From Nitrospinae bacterium RIFCSPLOWO2_12_FULL_45_22 (GTDB taxonomy: Bacteria > 2-12-FULL-45-22): a stretch of DNA of 63,829 nt. The position numbers were made by a program, and so were the translations under genes. Below the pieces are notes generated by a model that saw only the letters and a list, made by a program, of their open reading frames with translations, was not told where the DNA came from and made no database searches. Location: NCBI GenBank assembly GCA_001803565.1, contig MHDQ01000207.1, positions 1 to 63,829 of the forward strand, given 5' to 3'. The stretch's first letter is position 1. Each line of letters begins with the position of its first letter. Shown piece after piece: positions 26,624 through 38,334 of this stretch.

Positions 26624-26708
26624 AGGAAGCTAAAAGTGCAAGACGTAAAATGTAAAACTAAGGAATAATCCCTTAGTTTTGCGATTTTCGCTTTAATCTT
26701 TACCTTTT
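26624..26708. repeat. Quasi-palindromic intergenic element, CGTAAAG family, copy 3
   Basis: The rpoB-rpoC gap is filled by this copy: arms around CGTAAAATGTAAAACTAAGG and CCTTAGTTTTGCGATTTTCG, with the conserved core ACTAAGGAATAATCCCTTAG. It lies within what should be a single rpoBC transcript. Confidence 0.8.
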
Positions 26709-26725
26709 AAAAAGGGGGGATATCT

Positions 26726-29700
26726 TTGGAAGGTATTTTTAATCTATTTGAAAAACCAAAAGATTCTCTACGGTTTGATGCTATACGGATCAGGATAGCC
26801 TCTCCTACAAAGATTAGATCATGGTCATCAGGTGAAGTAAAAAAGCCTGAAACGATCAATTATCGGAGTTTTAAGCCGGAAAGGGATGGACTATTTTGCG
26901 CTAAGATCTTTGGTCCTGTGAAGGACTGGGAGTGTCTTTGTGGCAAATATAAAAGGATGAAACACCGGGGACTCGTCTGTGAAAAATGCGGTGTTGAGGT
27001 TATTCAGTCCAAGGTAAGGAGGGAAAGGTTAGGCCATATCGAACTGGTTAGCCCGGTATCGCATGTATGGTTTTTTAAAGGGATTCCCAGCAGGATAGGC
27101 AATCTCCTGGATATGTCTCTCAAAGAGCTAGAGAGGGTGTTATATTTTGAAAACTATGTGGTTATAGCTCCAGGGGATACTCCATTGAAGCCATGCGAGC
27201 TCTTGACAGAAGAAAGATATCGGGATTTGCTAAATAGATTTGGTGATAAGTTTAAGGCCGGGATGGGTGCCGAGGCGATAAGGCAGCTTTTAGCATCTTT
27301 CAATCTAGATAAATTAGCCGAGGAGTTAAAGGCCGGGATACAAGGGGCTACTTCTATCCAGCGGAAAAAGAAGCTTATAAAGAGGCTTAAAATCGTGGAG
27401 GCCTTTCGTAAATCAGGTAACAGGCCAGAATGGATGATTTTAGAGGTGATACCGGTTATCCCGCCAGAACTGCGGCCCTTAGTCCCATTAGATGGGGGAG
27501 GTCGCTTTGCTACTTCTGACTTGAATGATTTGTATCGGCGGGTTATTAATCGAAATAATCGCCTACAGAAACTCCAAGAGCTTAAGGCACCAGAGATAAT
27601 TATTCGTAACGAAAAGAGGATGCTGCAAGAGGCAGTAGATGCCCTTTTTGATAATGGCCGCCGCGGGCGGATCATACGAGGAGCTAATAAGCGTCCCCTA
27701 AAATCCCTTAGCGACATGCTCAAAGGAAAGCAAGGTAGATTCAGGCAAAACCTACTGGGCAAAAGGGTGGATTATTCGGGCCGTTCGGTAATTGTAGTAG
27801 GCCCAGAATTGAAATTAAACCAATGCGGTTTACCCAAGAAAATGGCCATAGAGCTATTTAAACCCTTCATTTACCATAAACTGGAAGAGAAGGGTTATGT
27901 TACTACTATCAAAGGGGCAAAGAAGATGGTAGAGAAAGAGAGACCCGAGGTATGGGATGTGTTAGATGAAGTAATAAAGGACCATTACGTCTTGCTAAAC
28001 CGTGCCCCCACTTTACATCGCCTCGGGATCCAGGCCTTTGAACCGGTCTTGATCGAAGGCAAGGCCATCAGGATCCATCCATTAGTTTGTACGGCTTTTA
28101 ATGCCGACTTTGATGGCGATCAGATGGCAGTTCATATACCCCTTTCTACTGATGCCCAGCTAGAGGCTAAAGTGCTTATGTCCTCTGCTAATAATATCCT
28201 CTCTCCTGCCAATGGCAAGCCTATTGCTGTCCCTAGCCAGGACATTATCCTGGGCTGCTATTACCTGACTAAGGTACGGGGTGGCTCTAAGGGAGAAGGG
28301 AAGATATTCTCTAATTTTGAAGAAGTAAGGATTGCTTATGATACCCAGCAGGTAGGGTTGCAGGCCAAGATAAAAGTGAGGGTGGATAATGAATTGGTTA
28401 CTACTACCGTTGGTAGGATATTGTTATACGAAACCCTGCCGAAAGGAATAACTTTTCCCAGTGTCAACAAACAGATGAATAAGAAAGAGCTCACGGAACT
28501 GGTAGCAGAATGCTATAAAATAATGGGCCGGGAAGAGACCGTTATTTTTCTGGATAAACTGAAAGAGATAGGGTTTAAATATGCTACTAAATCCGGTATA
28601 TCCATTTCCATGAAGAATATGCGTATCCCTGCTAATAAAGAAATCTTAGTAGAAAAGGCCAGGAGTGATATTGTAGAGGTGGAGAAACAATACCGTGATG
28701 GATTAATCACTAATGGAGAGCGTTATAACAAGATTATTGATATCTGGGCTCAGGTAACTGAACAGGTCTCAAACGCGATGTTTAAGGAGCTAGAAGCAGA
28801 AGATGAGGCAGTAGTAAAAGGGTTAGAGGGCGAGAAGAGGGATTTTAATCCTATATTTATTATGGCTGATGCGGGGGCCCGGGGTAGTGCCCAACAGATT
28901 CGACAATTGGCTGGTATGCGGGGCCTTATGGCCAAGCCTTCAGGGGAGATCATTGAAACCCCTATTACTGCCAATTTCCGTGAAGGGCTTACGGTACTTC
29001 AATACTTCATCTCTACCCACGGAGCACGCAAAGGCTTGGCGGATACTGCCTTAAAAACCGCCAACTCCGGCTATTTAACCCGGAGGTTGGTCGATGTATC
29101 CCAAGATGTTATCGTAACCGAGGAAGATTGCCATACTCCCAATGGGATTGATGCTTCTGCGTTAGTAGAGAGCGGCGAGATCATTGAGCCCCTATCAGAA
29201 AGGATTATGGGGAAGATTGCCCTAGAAGATATATTAGACCCTTTTTCTGAAGAGGTCATTATTAAAGCTAATGAGATGATTGATGAGACATCCATAGAAA
29301 AGATAGAAAATACCTCCATTGATAAGGTTAAGATCCGGTCGGTCCTGACCTGCGAGTCTAAAGAAGGCATTTGCCGTATGTGCTATGGACAAAATCTTGC
29401 TACCGGCGAATTGGTGGAAATTGGGGAGGCGGTAGGTGTTATTGCGGCCCAGTCTATCGGAGAGCCTGGGACTCAGTTGACCATGCGGACTTTCCATATA
29501 GGTGGTGCTGCCAGCCGAACCGTTGAACAGACTACTCTGGAGGCTAAAAAAACCGGCATATTCAAATATATTAATCTAAAGACCGTGACCAATAAAGATG
29601 GTGATATAGTAGTAATGAATCGGAATGGTTGGGTAGCTGTCCAGGATGAAGAAGGCAGAGAAAGAGAGCGTTACCCAGTCGTTTATGGCGCCAGGTTAAA

Positions 29701-30832
29701 GGCCAAAGACGGCCAGATGGTCTCCGAAGGGCAAAGATTGGTAGAATGGAATCCCTATACCACCTTTATCTTGACCGAAGTTAGTGGTAAGGTAGCCTTT
29801 GGGGATATTATTGAAGGGGTTACTATGAAGGAAGAACTGGATGAGGTGACCGGCTTCTCCCAGAAGGTTATTGTTGAACATCAAGAAGAAAAAAGACAAC
29901 CCAGGGTAAATATTAAAGATCAAAATAATAAAACTATTGGTCGATATCTCTTGCCTGCCGGGGCGCATCTTGCCGTCTCTGAGGGAGACATAGTATATGC
30001 GGGAGATATAATTACTAAGATCCCCCGAGAAACTACCAAGACCAAGGATATTACTGGTGGTTTACCCCGGGTAGCAGAGCTGTTTGAAGCCAGAAAGCCC
30101 AAAGAGCAGGCTACTATCGCAGAAATTGACGGGACGATAAAGTTCGGTGGATTCGCCAAAGGTATGCGAAAAATCATTATTGCTAACGAGAATGGGGATG
30201 AACGTGAATACCTCATCCCCAGAGGGAAGCATGTGAGCCTCCATGAAGGAGAAAAAGTGAAGGCTGGAGAACCTCTGATGGATGGAGCAGTAAATCCCCA
30301 TGATATCTTGAATGTCTTAGGGGAAAAAGAATTACAAAAATATTTAGTAAATGAGGTCCAGGAGGTTTATCGCCTCCAGGGTGTAAGTATAAATGATAAG
30401 CATATAGAGGTTATTGTACGTCAGATGCTCCGGCGGGTAGTCATTGAGGAGCCGGGAGATACCGATTTTTTGGTGGGAGAACAGGTAGAGAAGGAGTTAT
30501 TCAAGAGAAGGAATGAGGAAATTATAGCCGAGGGTGGTAATCCTGCCAAGGGCCGACCTCTGCTGTTGGGTATTACTCGGGCTTCTTTAAGTACAGATAG
30601 CTTTATTTCCGCTGCCTCGTTCCAGGAAACCACACGGGTCCTTACTCAAGCTGCTGTGAGTGGGAAAGTGGACCGCTTAAGGGGCCTTAAAGAGAATGTT
30701 ATTATGGGCCGTTTGATCCCGGCTGGAACTGGAGCCCGATTCTACCAGAATATCCGCCTAAGAGCGCAAGAAGAGATAAGCTCCAAGGAAGAAGTGGAGC
30801 AGGACTTAATGACATCAGCCGTTCGAGAATAG
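26726..30832 (+). CDS. rpoC: RNA polymerase beta' subunit
   Basis: Catalytic core subunit, 1368 aa. The N-terminal zinc ribbon is CLCGKYK (Cys70, Cys72) with CEKC (Cys85, Cys88). The active-site motif [10 protein letters not shown] is at residues 459-468. The second zinc site lies in [15 protein letters not shown]. After the trigger-loop motif [12 protein letters not shown] a long extra segment (roughly 190 residues) precedes [12 protein letters not shown], as in diderm lineages with the SI3-type insertion. The start is TTG at 26726 with AAGGGGGGA upstream, just after the repeat element. Confidence 0.97.
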   Translation: MEGIFNLFEKPKDSLRFDAIRIRIASPTKIRSWSSGEVKKPETINYRSFKPERDGLFCAKIFGPVKDWECLCGKYKRMKHRGLVCEKCGVEVIQSKVRRERLGHIELVSPVSHVWFFKGIPSRIGNLLDMSLKELERVLYFENYVVIAPGDTPLKPCELLTEERYRDLLNRFGDKFKAGMGAEAIRQLLASFNLDKLAEELKAGIQGATSIQRKKKLIKRLKIVEAFRKSGNRPEWMILEVIPVIPPELRPLVPLDGGGRFATSDLNDLYRRVINRNNRLQKLQELKAPEIIIRNEKRMLQEAVDALFDNGRRGRIIRGANKRPLKSLSDMLKGKQGRFRQNLLGKRVDYSGRSVIVVGPELKLNQCGLPKKMAIELFKPFIYHKLEEKGYVTTIKGAKKMVEKERPEVWDVLDEVIKDHYVLLNRAPTLHRLGIQAFEPVLIEGKAIRIHPLVCTAFNADFDGDQMAVHIPLSTDAQLEAKVLMSSANNILSPANGKPIAVPSQDIILGCYYLTKVRGGSKGEGKIFSNFEEVRIAYDTQQVGLQAKIKVRVDNELVTTTVGRILLYETLPKGITFPSVNKQMNKKELTELVAECYKIMGREETVIFLDKLKEIGFKYATKSGISISMKNMRIPANKEILVEKARSDIVEVEKQYRDGLITNGERYNKIIDIWAQVTEQVSNAMFKELEAEDEAVVKGLEGEKRDFNPIFIMADAGARGSAQQIRQLAGMRGLMAKPSGEIIETPITANFREGLTVLQYFISTHGARKGLADTALKTANSGYLTRRLVDVSQDVIVTEEDCHTPNGIDASALVESGEIIEPLSERIMGKIALEDILDPFSEEVIIKANEMIDETSIEKIENTSIDKVKIRSVLTCESKEGICRMCYGQNLATGELVEIGEAVGVIAAQSIGEPGTQLTMRTFHIGGAASRTVEQTTLEAKKTGIFKYINLKTVTNKDGDIVVMNRNGWVAVQDEEGRERERYPVVYGARLKAKDGQMVSEGQRLVEWNPYTTFILTEVSGKVAFGDIIEGVTMKEELDEVTGFSQKVIVEHQEEKRQPRVNIKDQNNKTIGRYLLPAGAHLAVSEGDIVYAGDIITKIPRETTKTKDITGGLPRVAELFEARKPKEQATIAEIDGTIKFGGFAKGMRKIIIANENGDEREYLIPRGKHVSLHEGEKVKAGEPLMDGAVNPHDILNVLGEKELQKYLVNEVQEVYRLQGVSINDKHIEVIVRQMLRRVVIEEPGDTDFLVGEQVEKELFKRRNEEIIAEGGNPAKGRPLLLGITRASLSTDSFISAASFQETTRVLTQAAVSGKVDRLRGLKENVIMGRLIPAGTGARFYQNIRLRAQEEISSKEEVEQDLMTSAVRE

Positions 30833-30842
30833 GAGATAACCA

Positions 30843-31214
30843 TTGCCTACTGTTAGTCAACTAGTTAGAAAAGGGAGAGAGAAAACCAGGAGTAGGACTA
30901 GTAGTCCAGCATTAAAAGGGTGTCCACAGAAAAGGGGAGTTTGTGTCAGGGTTTATACTTCTACCCCAAAAAAACCTAACTCTGCCCTCCGAAAAGTGGC
31001 GCGGGTAAGACTAACTAATAGGATGGAAGTAACCACTTATATTCCAGGCATTGGGCATAATTTGCAAGAACATGCCATTATACTGATAAGAGGTGGGCGG
31101 GTTAAGGATCTACCTGGGGTACGTTACCATGTTATTAGAGGTACCCTGGATAGTATGGGGGTGCAAAATAGGAAGAAGAGTAGGTCAAAATATGGCGCTA
31201 AAAGACCTAAATAA
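30843..31214 (+). CDS. rpsL: Ribosomal protein S12
   Basis: A 123-aa decoding-center protein. It has [15 protein letters not shown] and [16 protein letters not shown] with the lysines associated with streptomycin sensitivity. TTG start with TAGGAGAT upstream, ten bases after the rpoC stop. Confidence 0.96.
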   Translation: MPTVSQLVRKGREKTRSRTSSPALKGCPQKRGVCVRVYTSTPKKPNSALRKVARVRLTNRMEVTTYIPGIGHNLQEHAIILIRGGRVKDLPGVRYHVIRGTLDSMGVQNRKKSRSKYGAKRPK

Positions 31215-31237
31215 ATCAATAAAAAGGATTCAATCGT

Positions 31238-31708
31238 ATGGCTAGGCGACGAGTAGCAGGGAAAAGGATTGTTTTACCAGACCCGAAATATCATGATGTT
31301 TTGGTAGCTAAATGCATAAATGCCATAATGAAGAAGGGAAAGAAGAGCCTGGCAGAAACAATCTTGTATCGGGCTCTAGAGATCGCAGAAAAGAAGACCG
31401 GCGACGACCCTTTAAAGGTCTTTAAGAAAGCGATAGAAAATGTTAAGCCAGTTTTAGAGGTAAAATCTAGGAGAGTAGGGGGTGCTACTTACCAGATTCC
31501 GGTGGAAGTCAGGTCTGATAGGAGGATCACCGTCAGTCTTCGTTGGATCATTGATGCCGCTCGGAAAAGAAGCGAAAAGACTATGCAAGAATGCCTAGCG
31601 GCTGAATTAATAGATGCCTATAAAAATACTGGGACTGCCATAAAGAAGAAGGATGATACCCATAGGATGGCCGAGGCCAATAAGGCCTTTGCCCATTATC
31701 GCTGGTGA
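31238..31708 (+). CDS. rpsG: Ribosomal protein S7
   Basis: A 156-aa head protein of the small subunit that initiates 16S 3'-domain assembly. Conserved [29 protein letters not shown] and the C-terminal [11 protein letters not shown] are all present. It overlaps fusA by 4 bp (GTGA). Confidence 0.96.
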   Translation: MARRRVAGKRIVLPDPKYHDVLVAKCINAIMKKGKKSLAETILYRALEIAEKKTGDDPLKVFKKAIENVKPVLEVKSRRVGGATYQIPVEVRSDRRITVSLRWIIDAARKRSEKTMQECLAAELIDAYKNTGTAIKKKDDTHRMAEANKAFAHYRW

Positions 31709-33816
31709 AAATGACTCAGATAGCCCCATTAGATAAAATAAGAAATATAGGTATAATTGCCCATATAGATGCAGGTAAGACTACTACTACTGAAAGGATT
31801 TTGTACTATACCGGGAAGTCTTATAAAATGGGCGAAGTAGACGCAGGATCTGCGGTCATGGATTGGATGGAACAAGAGCAGGAACGAGGTATAACTATTA
31901 CTTCAGCCGCAACTACTTGTTTTTGGCTCGGTCATCGCATCAATATTATTGATACCCCCGGGCATGTGGATTTTACCGTGGAGGTTGAGCGGGCACTGCG
32001 GGTGCTTGATGGTGCTATAGGGATTTTTTGTGCGGTAGGGGGTGTGGAACCGCAGTCAGAAACTGTTTGGCGCCAGGCAGAAAAATACCATATCCCTAGG
32101 ATAGCTTATATAAATAAAATGGATCGGATGGGAGCAGATTTTTTTAGCTGTGTAAAAATGATAAAAGAGCGTCTGGGGGGCTACCCGGTACTGATGCAAC
32201 TCCCCTTGGGCAGTGAAAATAAATTCCAGGGCATAATAGATCTTTTAAAGTTAAAAGCCATTATATATGAAGAAGAAAGCCTGGGGGCAAAATTCTTTGA
32301 GCGAGATATTCCTAAGGAATTTTCCCCGGAGGTAGAGACATACCGGACGGCCCTACTAGAGGCTGTGGCCGAGCTAGATGATGAACTGATGGAGAAATAT
32401 TTGAGTGGCCAGGAGCTATCCGTAATCGAGCTAGAAAAGACTATCAGGCGGGGGACTATAAATAATAAAATACTCCCTGTTTTTTGTGGGGCCTCTTTTA
32501 GAAACAAGGGTGTTCAACCCCTCCTGGAGGCCATTGTTAAATACCTGCCTTCTCCCTTGGATATCCCTGCTATAACAGGAGTCAATCCCTATACCCAGGA
32601 ACAGGAAAAGCGGGAGGCTAATGCAGAGAGCCCTTTTTCTGCCCTGGCCTTTAAGATAATGAATGATCCTCATGTTGGACATCTCCATTTTATTAGGGTA
32701 TATTCTGGGACTTTATCTGCGGGTTCTAGTATATTTAACTCCAGCCGGGAGACAAAAGAAAGGGTGGGGCGACTCTTGAATATGCATGCCAACAAAAGGG
32801 AGGAAGCAACCGAGGTACGGGCCGGGGATATTGCGGCGGTAATTGGTTTAAAAAAAACCCTCACGGGCGATACCTTATGTGTTAAGGAGAACCAGATAAT
32901 ATTCGAGGCCATTAAATTTCCGGGCCCAGTAATCTCTGTGGCTATAGAGCCTAAGACCCAGAGCGATCAAGAAAAGCTCATCCTCGCATTGAATAAACTT
33001 TCTCAGGAAGATCCAACCTTTGTGGTAAAGGTTGATAAAGACTCGGGTCAGACCATTATCTCCGGTATGGGGGAGCTGCATTTGGAGGTTATAACCGAGA
33101 GAGTTTCTAGGGAATTTAATGTCATGGCTAATATATCTAATCCCCAGGTAGCTTATAAAGAAACTATCAGTCAACAAACCCGGGGAGAGGGGCGATTTAT
33201 TCGCCAGACTGGTGGTCGGGGGCAATTTGGCTGCGTTTCGCTGAAAATAGCTCCTTTGTGCCGGGGTGAAGGTTTTATTTTTGAGAATCAGATAGTAGGA
33301 GGCACCATTCCTAGGGAGTATATTCCTGCAGTGGAAAAAGGGGTTAGAGAAGCTATAGAAAGCGGGATTTTGGCCGGATATCCCCTGGTAGATCTTAAGG
33401 TTAGTTTGCTAGATGGCGCTTTTCACGAAGTAGATTCTTCGGAGCTAGCCTTTAAGATAGCTGCCTCTATGGCCTTGAAAGAGGCCGTGAAAAAGGCTAA
33501 CCCCTTATTATTAGAACCCATTATGCAAGTAGAGGCTGTGGTACCGGGGGAGTTTGTGGGTGAGGTAATGGCAGATTTTAGTAGCCGCCGGGGCAAGGTT
33601 ACTGGTATGGATTTCAGGGCAGGGGCGCGGGTGATAAATGCTGTTATCCCTTTAGCAGAAATGTTTGGTTATGCTACGAGCCTACGCTCTACTACGCAGG
33701 GAAGGGCCAATTTTTCTATGCAATTCTCCCACTATGGAGAAGTACCGATCCATATAGCTGAGCAGCTTATCCTGGGGACCAATGCCCTTTATAGGAAGAA
33801 AAAAACAGTGGCATAA
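31705..33816 (+). CDS. fusA: Elongation factor G
   Basis: Translocation GTPase, 703 aa. The G domain has [15 protein letters not shown], the switch sequence [20 protein letters not shown] and NKMD. Domains II-V are complete, with [12 protein letters not shown] in domain IV and a closing [14 protein letters not shown]. The frame opens with GTG at 31705 in the rpsG stop overlap; the ATG at 31711 is an alternative. The distance to tuf (158 bp) includes a promoter. Confidence 0.96.
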   Translation: MKMTQIAPLDKIRNIGIIAHIDAGKTTTTERILYYTGKSYKMGEVDAGSAVMDWMEQEQERGITITSAATTCFWLGHRINIIDTPGHVDFTVEVERALRVLDGAIGIFCAVGGVEPQSETVWRQAEKYHIPRIAYINKMDRMGADFFSCVKMIKERLGGYPVLMQLPLGSENKFQGIIDLLKLKAIIYEEESLGAKFFERDIPKEFSPEVETYRTALLEAVAELDDELMEKYLSGQELSVIELEKTIRRGTINNKILPVFCGASFRNKGVQPLLEAIVKYLPSPLDIPAITGVNPYTQEQEKREANAESPFSALAFKIMNDPHVGHLHFIRVYSGTLSAGSSIFNSSRETKERVGRLLNMHANKREEATEVRAGDIAAVIGLKKTLTGDTLCVKENQIIFEAIKFPGPVISVAIEPKTQSDQEKLILALNKLSQEDPTFVVKVDKDSGQTIISGMGELHLEVITERVSREFNVMANISNPQVAYKETISQQTRGEGRFIRQTGGRGQFGCVSLKIAPLCRGEGFIFENQIVGGTIPREYIPAVEKGVREAIESGILAGYPLVDLKVSLLDGAFHEVDSSELAFKIAASMALKEAVKKANPLLLEPIMQVEAVVPGEFVGEVMADFSSRRGKVTGMDFRAGARVINAVIPLAEMFGYATSLRSTTQGRANFSMQFSHYGEVPIHIAEQLILGTNALYRKKKTVA

Positions 33817-33912
33817 TTAGAGGGATACTTTGCCAGGTCAGGTATATTTTGTGTTTTTTAGGTTGCCTCTGGTAAAAAAAGTGAGGTTTTAAATAATGGG
33901 CAGAAAAAAATG

Positions 33913-33921
33913 TGGTATAAT
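33913..33921 (+). promoter_or_regulatory. Extended -10 promoter upstream of tuf
   Basis: TGGTATAAT forms an extended -10 box (TGn plus TATAAT) about 54 bp before the tuf ATG. No convincing -35 box is visible, as is usual for extended -10 promoters. It would allow tuf and the S10 operon to be expressed independently of rpoBC. Confidence 0.55.
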
Positions 33922-33974
33922 TTATAGCTTTATACAAGATGAGCAAAATGTTTTAAAAGGAGGGAAAGATTACG

Positions 33975-35174
33975 ATGGCTAAAGAAAAATTTGCCAGGAC
34001 TAAGCCCCATGTAAATATTGGCACCATTGGTCATATTGACCATGGTAAAACTACCTTGACTTCTGCCATTACTAAACTCTTGGAAAAGAAGGGAACAGCC
34101 AAATATGTCCCCTTTGAAGAAATTGATAAGGCCCCCGAAGAGAAAGAAAGAGGCATCACCATTGCCTTAGCTCATATAGAATATCAGACCGCAAATAGGC
34201 ATTATGCCCATGTGGATTGCCCGGGTCACGCCGACTATATCAAGAACATGATTACGGGGGCAGCCCAGATGGATGGTGCTATTGTAGTAGTAGGAGCGGA
34301 TGATGGCCCAATGCCCCAGACCAGGGAGCATATACTCTTGGCCAGACAGGTGAATGTCCCTTACCTGGTAGTATTCCTCAATAAGGTGGATTTAGTGGAT
34401 GATAATGAGTTAATAGAGCTGGTAGAATTAGAAATGCGGGAGCTCTTGAATGACTATCAATTCCCAGGCGATGAGATCCCGATTATCCAGGGCTCTGCCC
34501 TATCAGCCCTTAATTGTGCCTGTGCAAAGGATGATTGTCCCAAGTGTAAACCAATATTTGATCTTATGGCCGCAATAGACAGCTATATACCTACCCCGGT
34601 GAGAGAGATTGATAAACCTTTCCTTATGCCGGTAGAGGATGTGTTTACTATTTCTGGCCGAGGTACAGTAGCTACTGGCAGGATAGAGCGTGGGATAGTA
34701 AAAGTAGGGGACGAGGTAGAAGTAGTAGGTTTTAAGGAGACGGAGAAGACCGTTGCTACCGGGGTAGAGATGTTCAGGAAGATACTGGATCAAGGACAAG
34801 CAGGGGATAATATTGGGGTTCTCCTGAGGGGAGTCAAACGGGAAGATATAGAACGTGGCCAGGTTCTCGCCAAACCCGGTAGTATAACCCCTCATACTAA
34901 ATTTAAAGCTGAGACTTATATCTTGGCAAAAGAGGAAGGGGGTAGACATACTCCATTCTTCTCTGGCTACCGGCCCCAATTCTATTTCCGGACGACCGAT
35001 GTTACTGGGGTAGTGCAACTACCTGAAGGGGTAGAAATGGTCATGCCCGGTGACAATGTCAATTTACGAATCGAACTAATAACCCCCATTGCCATGGAGA
35101 AAGAGTTACGCTTTGCTATCCGCGAGGGGGGCCGGACTGTAGGTGCTGGTGTTATCAGCGACATAATCGAATAA
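33975..35174 (+). CDS. tuf: Elongation factor Tu with a cysteine-rich insert
   Basis: Delivers aminoacyl-tRNA to the ribosome; 399 aa. The G motifs are [32 protein letters not shown] and NKVDLVDD. In place of the usual acidic loop after GSAL, the sequence is [20 protein letters not shown], giving Cys181, Cys183, Cys188 and Cys191. That spacing would suit a small metal site. Domains II and III appear normal ([28 protein letters not shown]). AAGGAGGG precedes the ATG. Only one tuf is seen in the window. Confidence 0.97.
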   Translation: MAKEKFARTKPHVNIGTIGHIDHGKTTLTSAITKLLEKKGTAKYVPFEEIDKAPEEKERGITIALAHIEYQTANRHYAHVDCPGHADYIKNMITGAAQMDGAIVVVGADDGPMPQTREHILLARQVNVPYLVVFLNKVDLVDDNELIELVELEMRELLNDYQFPGDEIPIIQGSALSALNCACAKDDCPKCKPIFDLMAAIDSYIPTPVREIDKPFLMPVEDVFTISGRGTVATGRIERGIVKVGDEVEVVGFKETEKTVATGVEMFRKILDQGQAGDNIGVLLRGVKREDIERGQVLAKPGSITPHTKFKAETYILAKEEGGRHTPFFSGYRPQFYFRTTDVTGVVQLPEGVEMVMPGDNVNLRIELITPIAMEKELRFAIREGGRTVGAGVISDIIE

Positions 35175-35191
35175 AAGATATTGGTGCTATG

Positions 35192-35500
35192 ATGGCTAAT
35201 CAGAAGATCCGGATTCGCTTAAATGCCTTTGACCATAGGGTTCTAGATCAGTCCGTGGGCGAGATAGTAGGTACTGCTAAAAGGACGGGCGCTAGGGTAG
35301 TGGGGCCTATACCACTGCCCATAACCAAGAATAGGTTTACAGTGCTGAGATCACCCCATGTTGATAAGAAGTCCCGAGAACAATTTGAAATCAGAACCCA
35401 TAAGCGTTTGCTTGATATCCTGGACCCTACCCCTGAGACTATTGATGAACTGATGAAGCTTGACCTATCGGCTGGCGTAGATATCGAAATCAAGCTTTAA
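35192..35500 (+). CDS. rpsJ: Ribosomal protein S10
   Basis: A 102-aa small-subunit protein that also partners NusB in antitermination. Conserved [16 protein letters not shown] and [21 protein letters not shown]. Two adjacent ATG codons (35189, 35192) are possible; the second fits the family N-terminus better. First gene of the S10 operon, 17 bp after tuf. Confidence 0.96.
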   Translation: MANQKIRIRLNAFDHRVLDQSVGEIVGTAKRTGARVVGPIPLPITKNRFTVLRSPHVDKKSREQFEIRTHKRLLDILDPTPETIDELMKLDLSAGVDIEIKL

Positions 35501-35516
35501 TTCATTGGAGCTAGGC

Positions 35517-36185
35517 ATGATAAAGGGCCTGTTAGGAAAGAAGCTGGGTATGACCCAGTGGTTTACCAAAAATGGCGAGGTATTGCCTGTTACCATAGTA
35601 GAGGTTGGTCCTTGCTGGGTGATACAAAAAAAGACACCGGAAAAGGATGGCTACGAAGCGGCCCAAATAGGCTATCTGCCTCGAAAAGCTAAAAGAACCA
35701 CCAAACCCTTGCAGGGGCAGCTCAAAAAGGCTGGAGTAAAACCAGTGAGATTTCTTAGGGAAGTACCATCTGAAAACTTCCAGGAGTTGGCATTGGGGCA
35801 AAACATAGGAGTGGAGATATTTAGTCAAGGCGCGATGGTGGATGTAACGGGTACCTCTAAAGGGAGGGGGTTTGCCGGGGTTATGAAGCGACATGGCTTT
35901 GCTGGGGCTCCCGGTGGCCATGGTACTCATGAGTCCTTTAGGGGCCCAGGCTCTATCGGTTCTGCCGCCTATCCGGGGCGGGTGTTTAAAGGGAAAAAAT
36001 TACCGGGTAGGATGGGGGGATCTCGGGTAACCGTGCAGAACCTGGAGATTATTAAGGTTATAAAAGAGCACAATACCTTAGTGTTAAAAGGAGCAGTGCC
36101 AGGGCCGAATGGTGGGTTACTTTTAATTAGAAAGAGCAAAAAAGTGGAGGCCCGGGAAAGGGCTAGGCAAGCCAACGAGGGATAA
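35517..36185 (+). CDS. rplC: Ribosomal protein L3
   Basis: A 222-aa early assembly protein of the large subunit. I start at the ATG at 35517 (MIKGLLGKKLGMTQWF), with GGAG six bases upstream; the TTG at 35505 overlaps this ribosome site. Contains VDVTGTSKGRGFAGVMKRHG and the glycine-rich loop reaching the peptidyl transferase center. Confidence 0.96.
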   Translation: MIKGLLGKKLGMTQWFTKNGEVLPVTIVEVGPCWVIQKKTPEKDGYEAAQIGYLPRKAKRTTKPLQGQLKKAGVKPVRFLREVPSENFQELALGQNIGVEIFSQGAMVDVTGTSKGRGFAGVMKRHGFAGAPGGHGTHESFRGPGSIGSAAYPGRVFKGKKLPGRMGGSRVTVQNLEIIKVIKEHNTLVLKGAVPGPNGGLLLIRKSKKVEARERARQANEG

Positions 36186-36187
36186 TT

Positions 36188-36817
36188 GTGCCAGTAATTG
36201 ATTTAATAAATATTAAACGAGAAAAGGTTGGGGAGCTAGAACTCAAACCCGATATATTTGGGGTAGAGGTAAAAAAACACCTTTTGCATGAAGCCGTAGT
36301 TATGCAACTGGCTAATCGGCGGAGAGGTACAGCGTCTACTAAGACCATCGCGGATGTTAGTGGGAGTACTGCTAAACCCTGGCGGCAGAAAGGCACAGGC
36401 CGGGCGCGGGCTGGGCATAAAAGGTCTCCCTTGTGGCGAGGGGGGGGTATAGTTTTTGGGCCAAAACCTAGAGATTATTCCTACCAAATACCCAAAAAGG
36501 TCAGACAGGTCGCTATTAGGTCTGCTTTAAGCCTAAAAATCCAACAGAACAAATTCTTGGTTCTGGATAAAATGATAGAGTTAGCTCAGCCAAAGACTAA
36601 AGAAATTGTCTCATTACTAAGCAATCTGGGTAGTCCAAAGAGGGCATTATTTTTGCTGCTGGAGATAGACAAGAATTTTCTCCTCTCTGCTAGAAACATC
36701 CCTGGAGTGAAAGTCGCCCAGGCAAGGGCGGTAAATGTTTACGACCTCCTTTACTACGACACCGTTATTGCTACTAGAGATGCTATTAATAAAATTGAGG
36801 AAACTTTTAAGCCGTGA
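36188..36817 (+). CDS. rplD: Ribosomal protein L4
   Basis: A 209-aa exit-tunnel protein. It has the long loop with KPWRQKGTGRARAGHKRSPL and WRGGGIVFGPKPRDYSYQIP. GTG start, two bases after the rplC stop. In some bacteria L4 also represses the S10 operon; no leader for this was recognised here. Confidence 0.96.
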   Translation: MPVIDLINIKREKVGELELKPDIFGVEVKKHLLHEAVVMQLANRRRGTASTKTIADVSGSTAKPWRQKGTGRARAGHKRSPLWRGGGIVFGPKPRDYSYQIPKKVRQVAIRSALSLKIQQNKFLVLDKMIELAQPKTKEIVSLLSNLGSPKRALFLLLEIDKNFLLSARNIPGVKVAQARAVNVYDLLYYDTVIATRDAINKIEETFKP

Positions 36818-37104
36818 AAGACCCTTACTCGATTATAAAAAAACCAATAATTACTGAGAAGAGCACTTTGTTGAAAGAAGCCCAGAATAAAGTACTCTTT
36901 CAGGTAGCTACCCACGCTAATAAGAAAGAGATCAAACAGGCCATAGAGAAGCTTTTTGGCGTTACGGTTTTGGGGGTAAATACCTTAAAGGTTCGGGGGA
37001 AGGTGAAAGGGCTTCGGATGCGAAAGGGGAAAAGGCCGGATTGGAAAAAGGCCTTTGTGACTTTAAAAGAAGGGGACAAGATAGAATTTTTTGAAGGGGT
37101 ATAG
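36814..37104 (+). CDS. rplW: Ribosomal protein L23
   Basis: A 96-aa protein at the tunnel exit, docking site for trigger factor and SRP. IIKKPIITEKSTLL opens the conserved fold, and GVTVLGVNTLKVRGKVK follows. GTG start overlapping the rplD stop by 4 bp. Confidence 0.95.
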   Translation: MKDPYSIIKKPIITEKSTLLKEAQNKVLFQVATHANKKEIKQAIEKLFGVTVLGVNTLKVRGKVKGLRMRKGKRPDWKKAFVTLKEGDKIEFFEGV

Positions 37105-37107
37105 CTT

Positions 37108-37932
37108 GTGGGGATTAAAAGTTATAGGCCTACCACACCTGTGCGGCGTTTTCAGACCGCTTCTACCTTTGAAGAAATAACCAGGGATTATCCAGAACGG
37201 TCTCTGGTAAAGCCGCTGAAAAAGACCGGTGGAAGGAATAATTGGGGAAGAATTACCAGCCGCCACCGCGGTGGTGGGCATAAGAGAAAGTACCGAATTA
37301 TTGATTTTAAACGAGATAAATGGGATATTCCGGCCAAGGTAGCTTCTATAGAATATGACCCTAATCGCTCGGCCTATATTGCCTTATTGCATTATATTGA
37401 TGGAGAAAAGAGGTACATTATTGCCCCGCTTGGGCTCCAGGTAGGCGAGCGAGTGATGGCAGGTACTGGGGTTGATATTAAGCCCGGCAATGCCCTACCT
37501 TTAAAGAATATACCTCTAGGCACCGTTATTCATAATATCGAAATGAAAAGAGCTAAGGGAGGGCAATTGGTGAGAAGCGCTGGAGCACTGGCCCGACTCA
37601 TGGCTAAGGAGAATGGATATGCCCAGATAAAATTGGCCTCGAGTGAAGTAAGGATGATACCCCTGGATTGTATGGCTACTATTGGCCAGGTAAGCAATAT
37701 AGATCATGAAAATATCAGTATTGGCAAGGCAGGCCGATCCCGCTGGTTAGGGCAGCGTCCCCGAGTTAGAGGCGTGGCAATGAACCCCATAGACCATCCC
37801 CATGGTGGGGGGGAAGGGAAGACCTCCGGTGGTCGGCACCCTTGTACCCCTTGGGGTAAACCTACTAAGGGGTATAAAACCAGAAAGAAAAGGGCTTATT
37901 CTAACAAATATATCCTGAAAGGGAGAAAGTAG
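37108..37932 (+). CDS. rplB: Ribosomal protein L2
   Basis: A 274-aa protein near the peptidyl transferase center. Conserved [37 protein letters not shown] and the C-terminal [20 protein letters not shown] with its key histidine. GTG start three bases after rplW. Confidence 0.97.
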   Translation: MGIKSYRPTTPVRRFQTASTFEEITRDYPERSLVKPLKKTGGRNNWGRITSRHRGGGHKRKYRIIDFKRDKWDIPAKVASIEYDPNRSAYIALLHYIDGEKRYIIAPLGLQVGERVMAGTGVDIKPGNALPLKNIPLGTVIHNIEMKRAKGGQLVRSAGALARLMAKENGYAQIKLASSEVRMIPLDCMATIGQVSNIDHENISIGKAGRSRWLGQRPRVRGVAMNPIDHPHGGGEGKTSGGRHPCTPWGKPTKGYKTRKKRAYSNKYILKGRK

Positions 37933-37941
37933 CTAAGTTCT

Positions 37942-38226
37942 ATGGGACGCTCGGTTAATAAAGGGCCTTATATAGATCATGGGCTTTTAAAAAAAGTGGA
38001 AGAGATGAGTAGTAGGGGCGAGAAAAGAGTCCTTAAGACTTGGTCCCGGCGCTCTACTATTACCCCCCTTCTGATAGGTCATACCCTGGCTGTGCATAAC
38101 GGCAAGAAATTTATACCGGTATATGTAACCGAGAACATGGTAGGGCATAAGCTAGGGGAGTTTGCTCCGACCAGGATTTTTAAAACCCACAGTGGCCATA
38201 CTAAACGAGTAACTTCATTGAAATAA
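37942..38226 (+). CDS. rpsS: Ribosomal protein S19
   Basis: A 94-aa small-subunit head protein. [20 protein letters not shown] and the C-terminal [16 protein letters not shown] match the family. It is followed by a 25-bp-armed inverted repeat instead of running directly into rplV. Confidence 0.96.
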   Translation: MGRSVNKGPYIDHGLLKKVEEMSSRGEKRVLKTWSRRSTITPLLIGHTLAVHNGKKFIPVYVTENMVGHKLGEFAPTRIFKTHSGHTKRVTSLK

Positions 38227-38320
38227 TTGGGTTATTAGGTTACTAGGTCATTGGCTTAAAGGGATAGTTATGACTGAGTAATATTCTAATGACTTAATAA
38301 CCTAATGACCCAATAACCTA
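38225..38320. repeat. Quasi-palindromic element, GGTTATTAGGTCATT family, copy 1
   Basis: The left arm at 38228-38252 and right arm at 38288-38312 are 25-bp inverted repeats matching at 22 positions. Words such as GTTATTAGGTTACTAGGTCA repeat with small changes. The element separates rpsS from rplV inside the S10 operon. Confidence 0.85.
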
Positions 38321-38334
38321 CAATGGGAAGCATT

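Noticed and set aside
33840-33890. Hairpin TTTGCCAG...CTGGTAAA after fusA as a terminator
   Set aside because: The arms are far apart with a mismatch and the T-run is in the loop, so it does not fit an intrinsic terminator.
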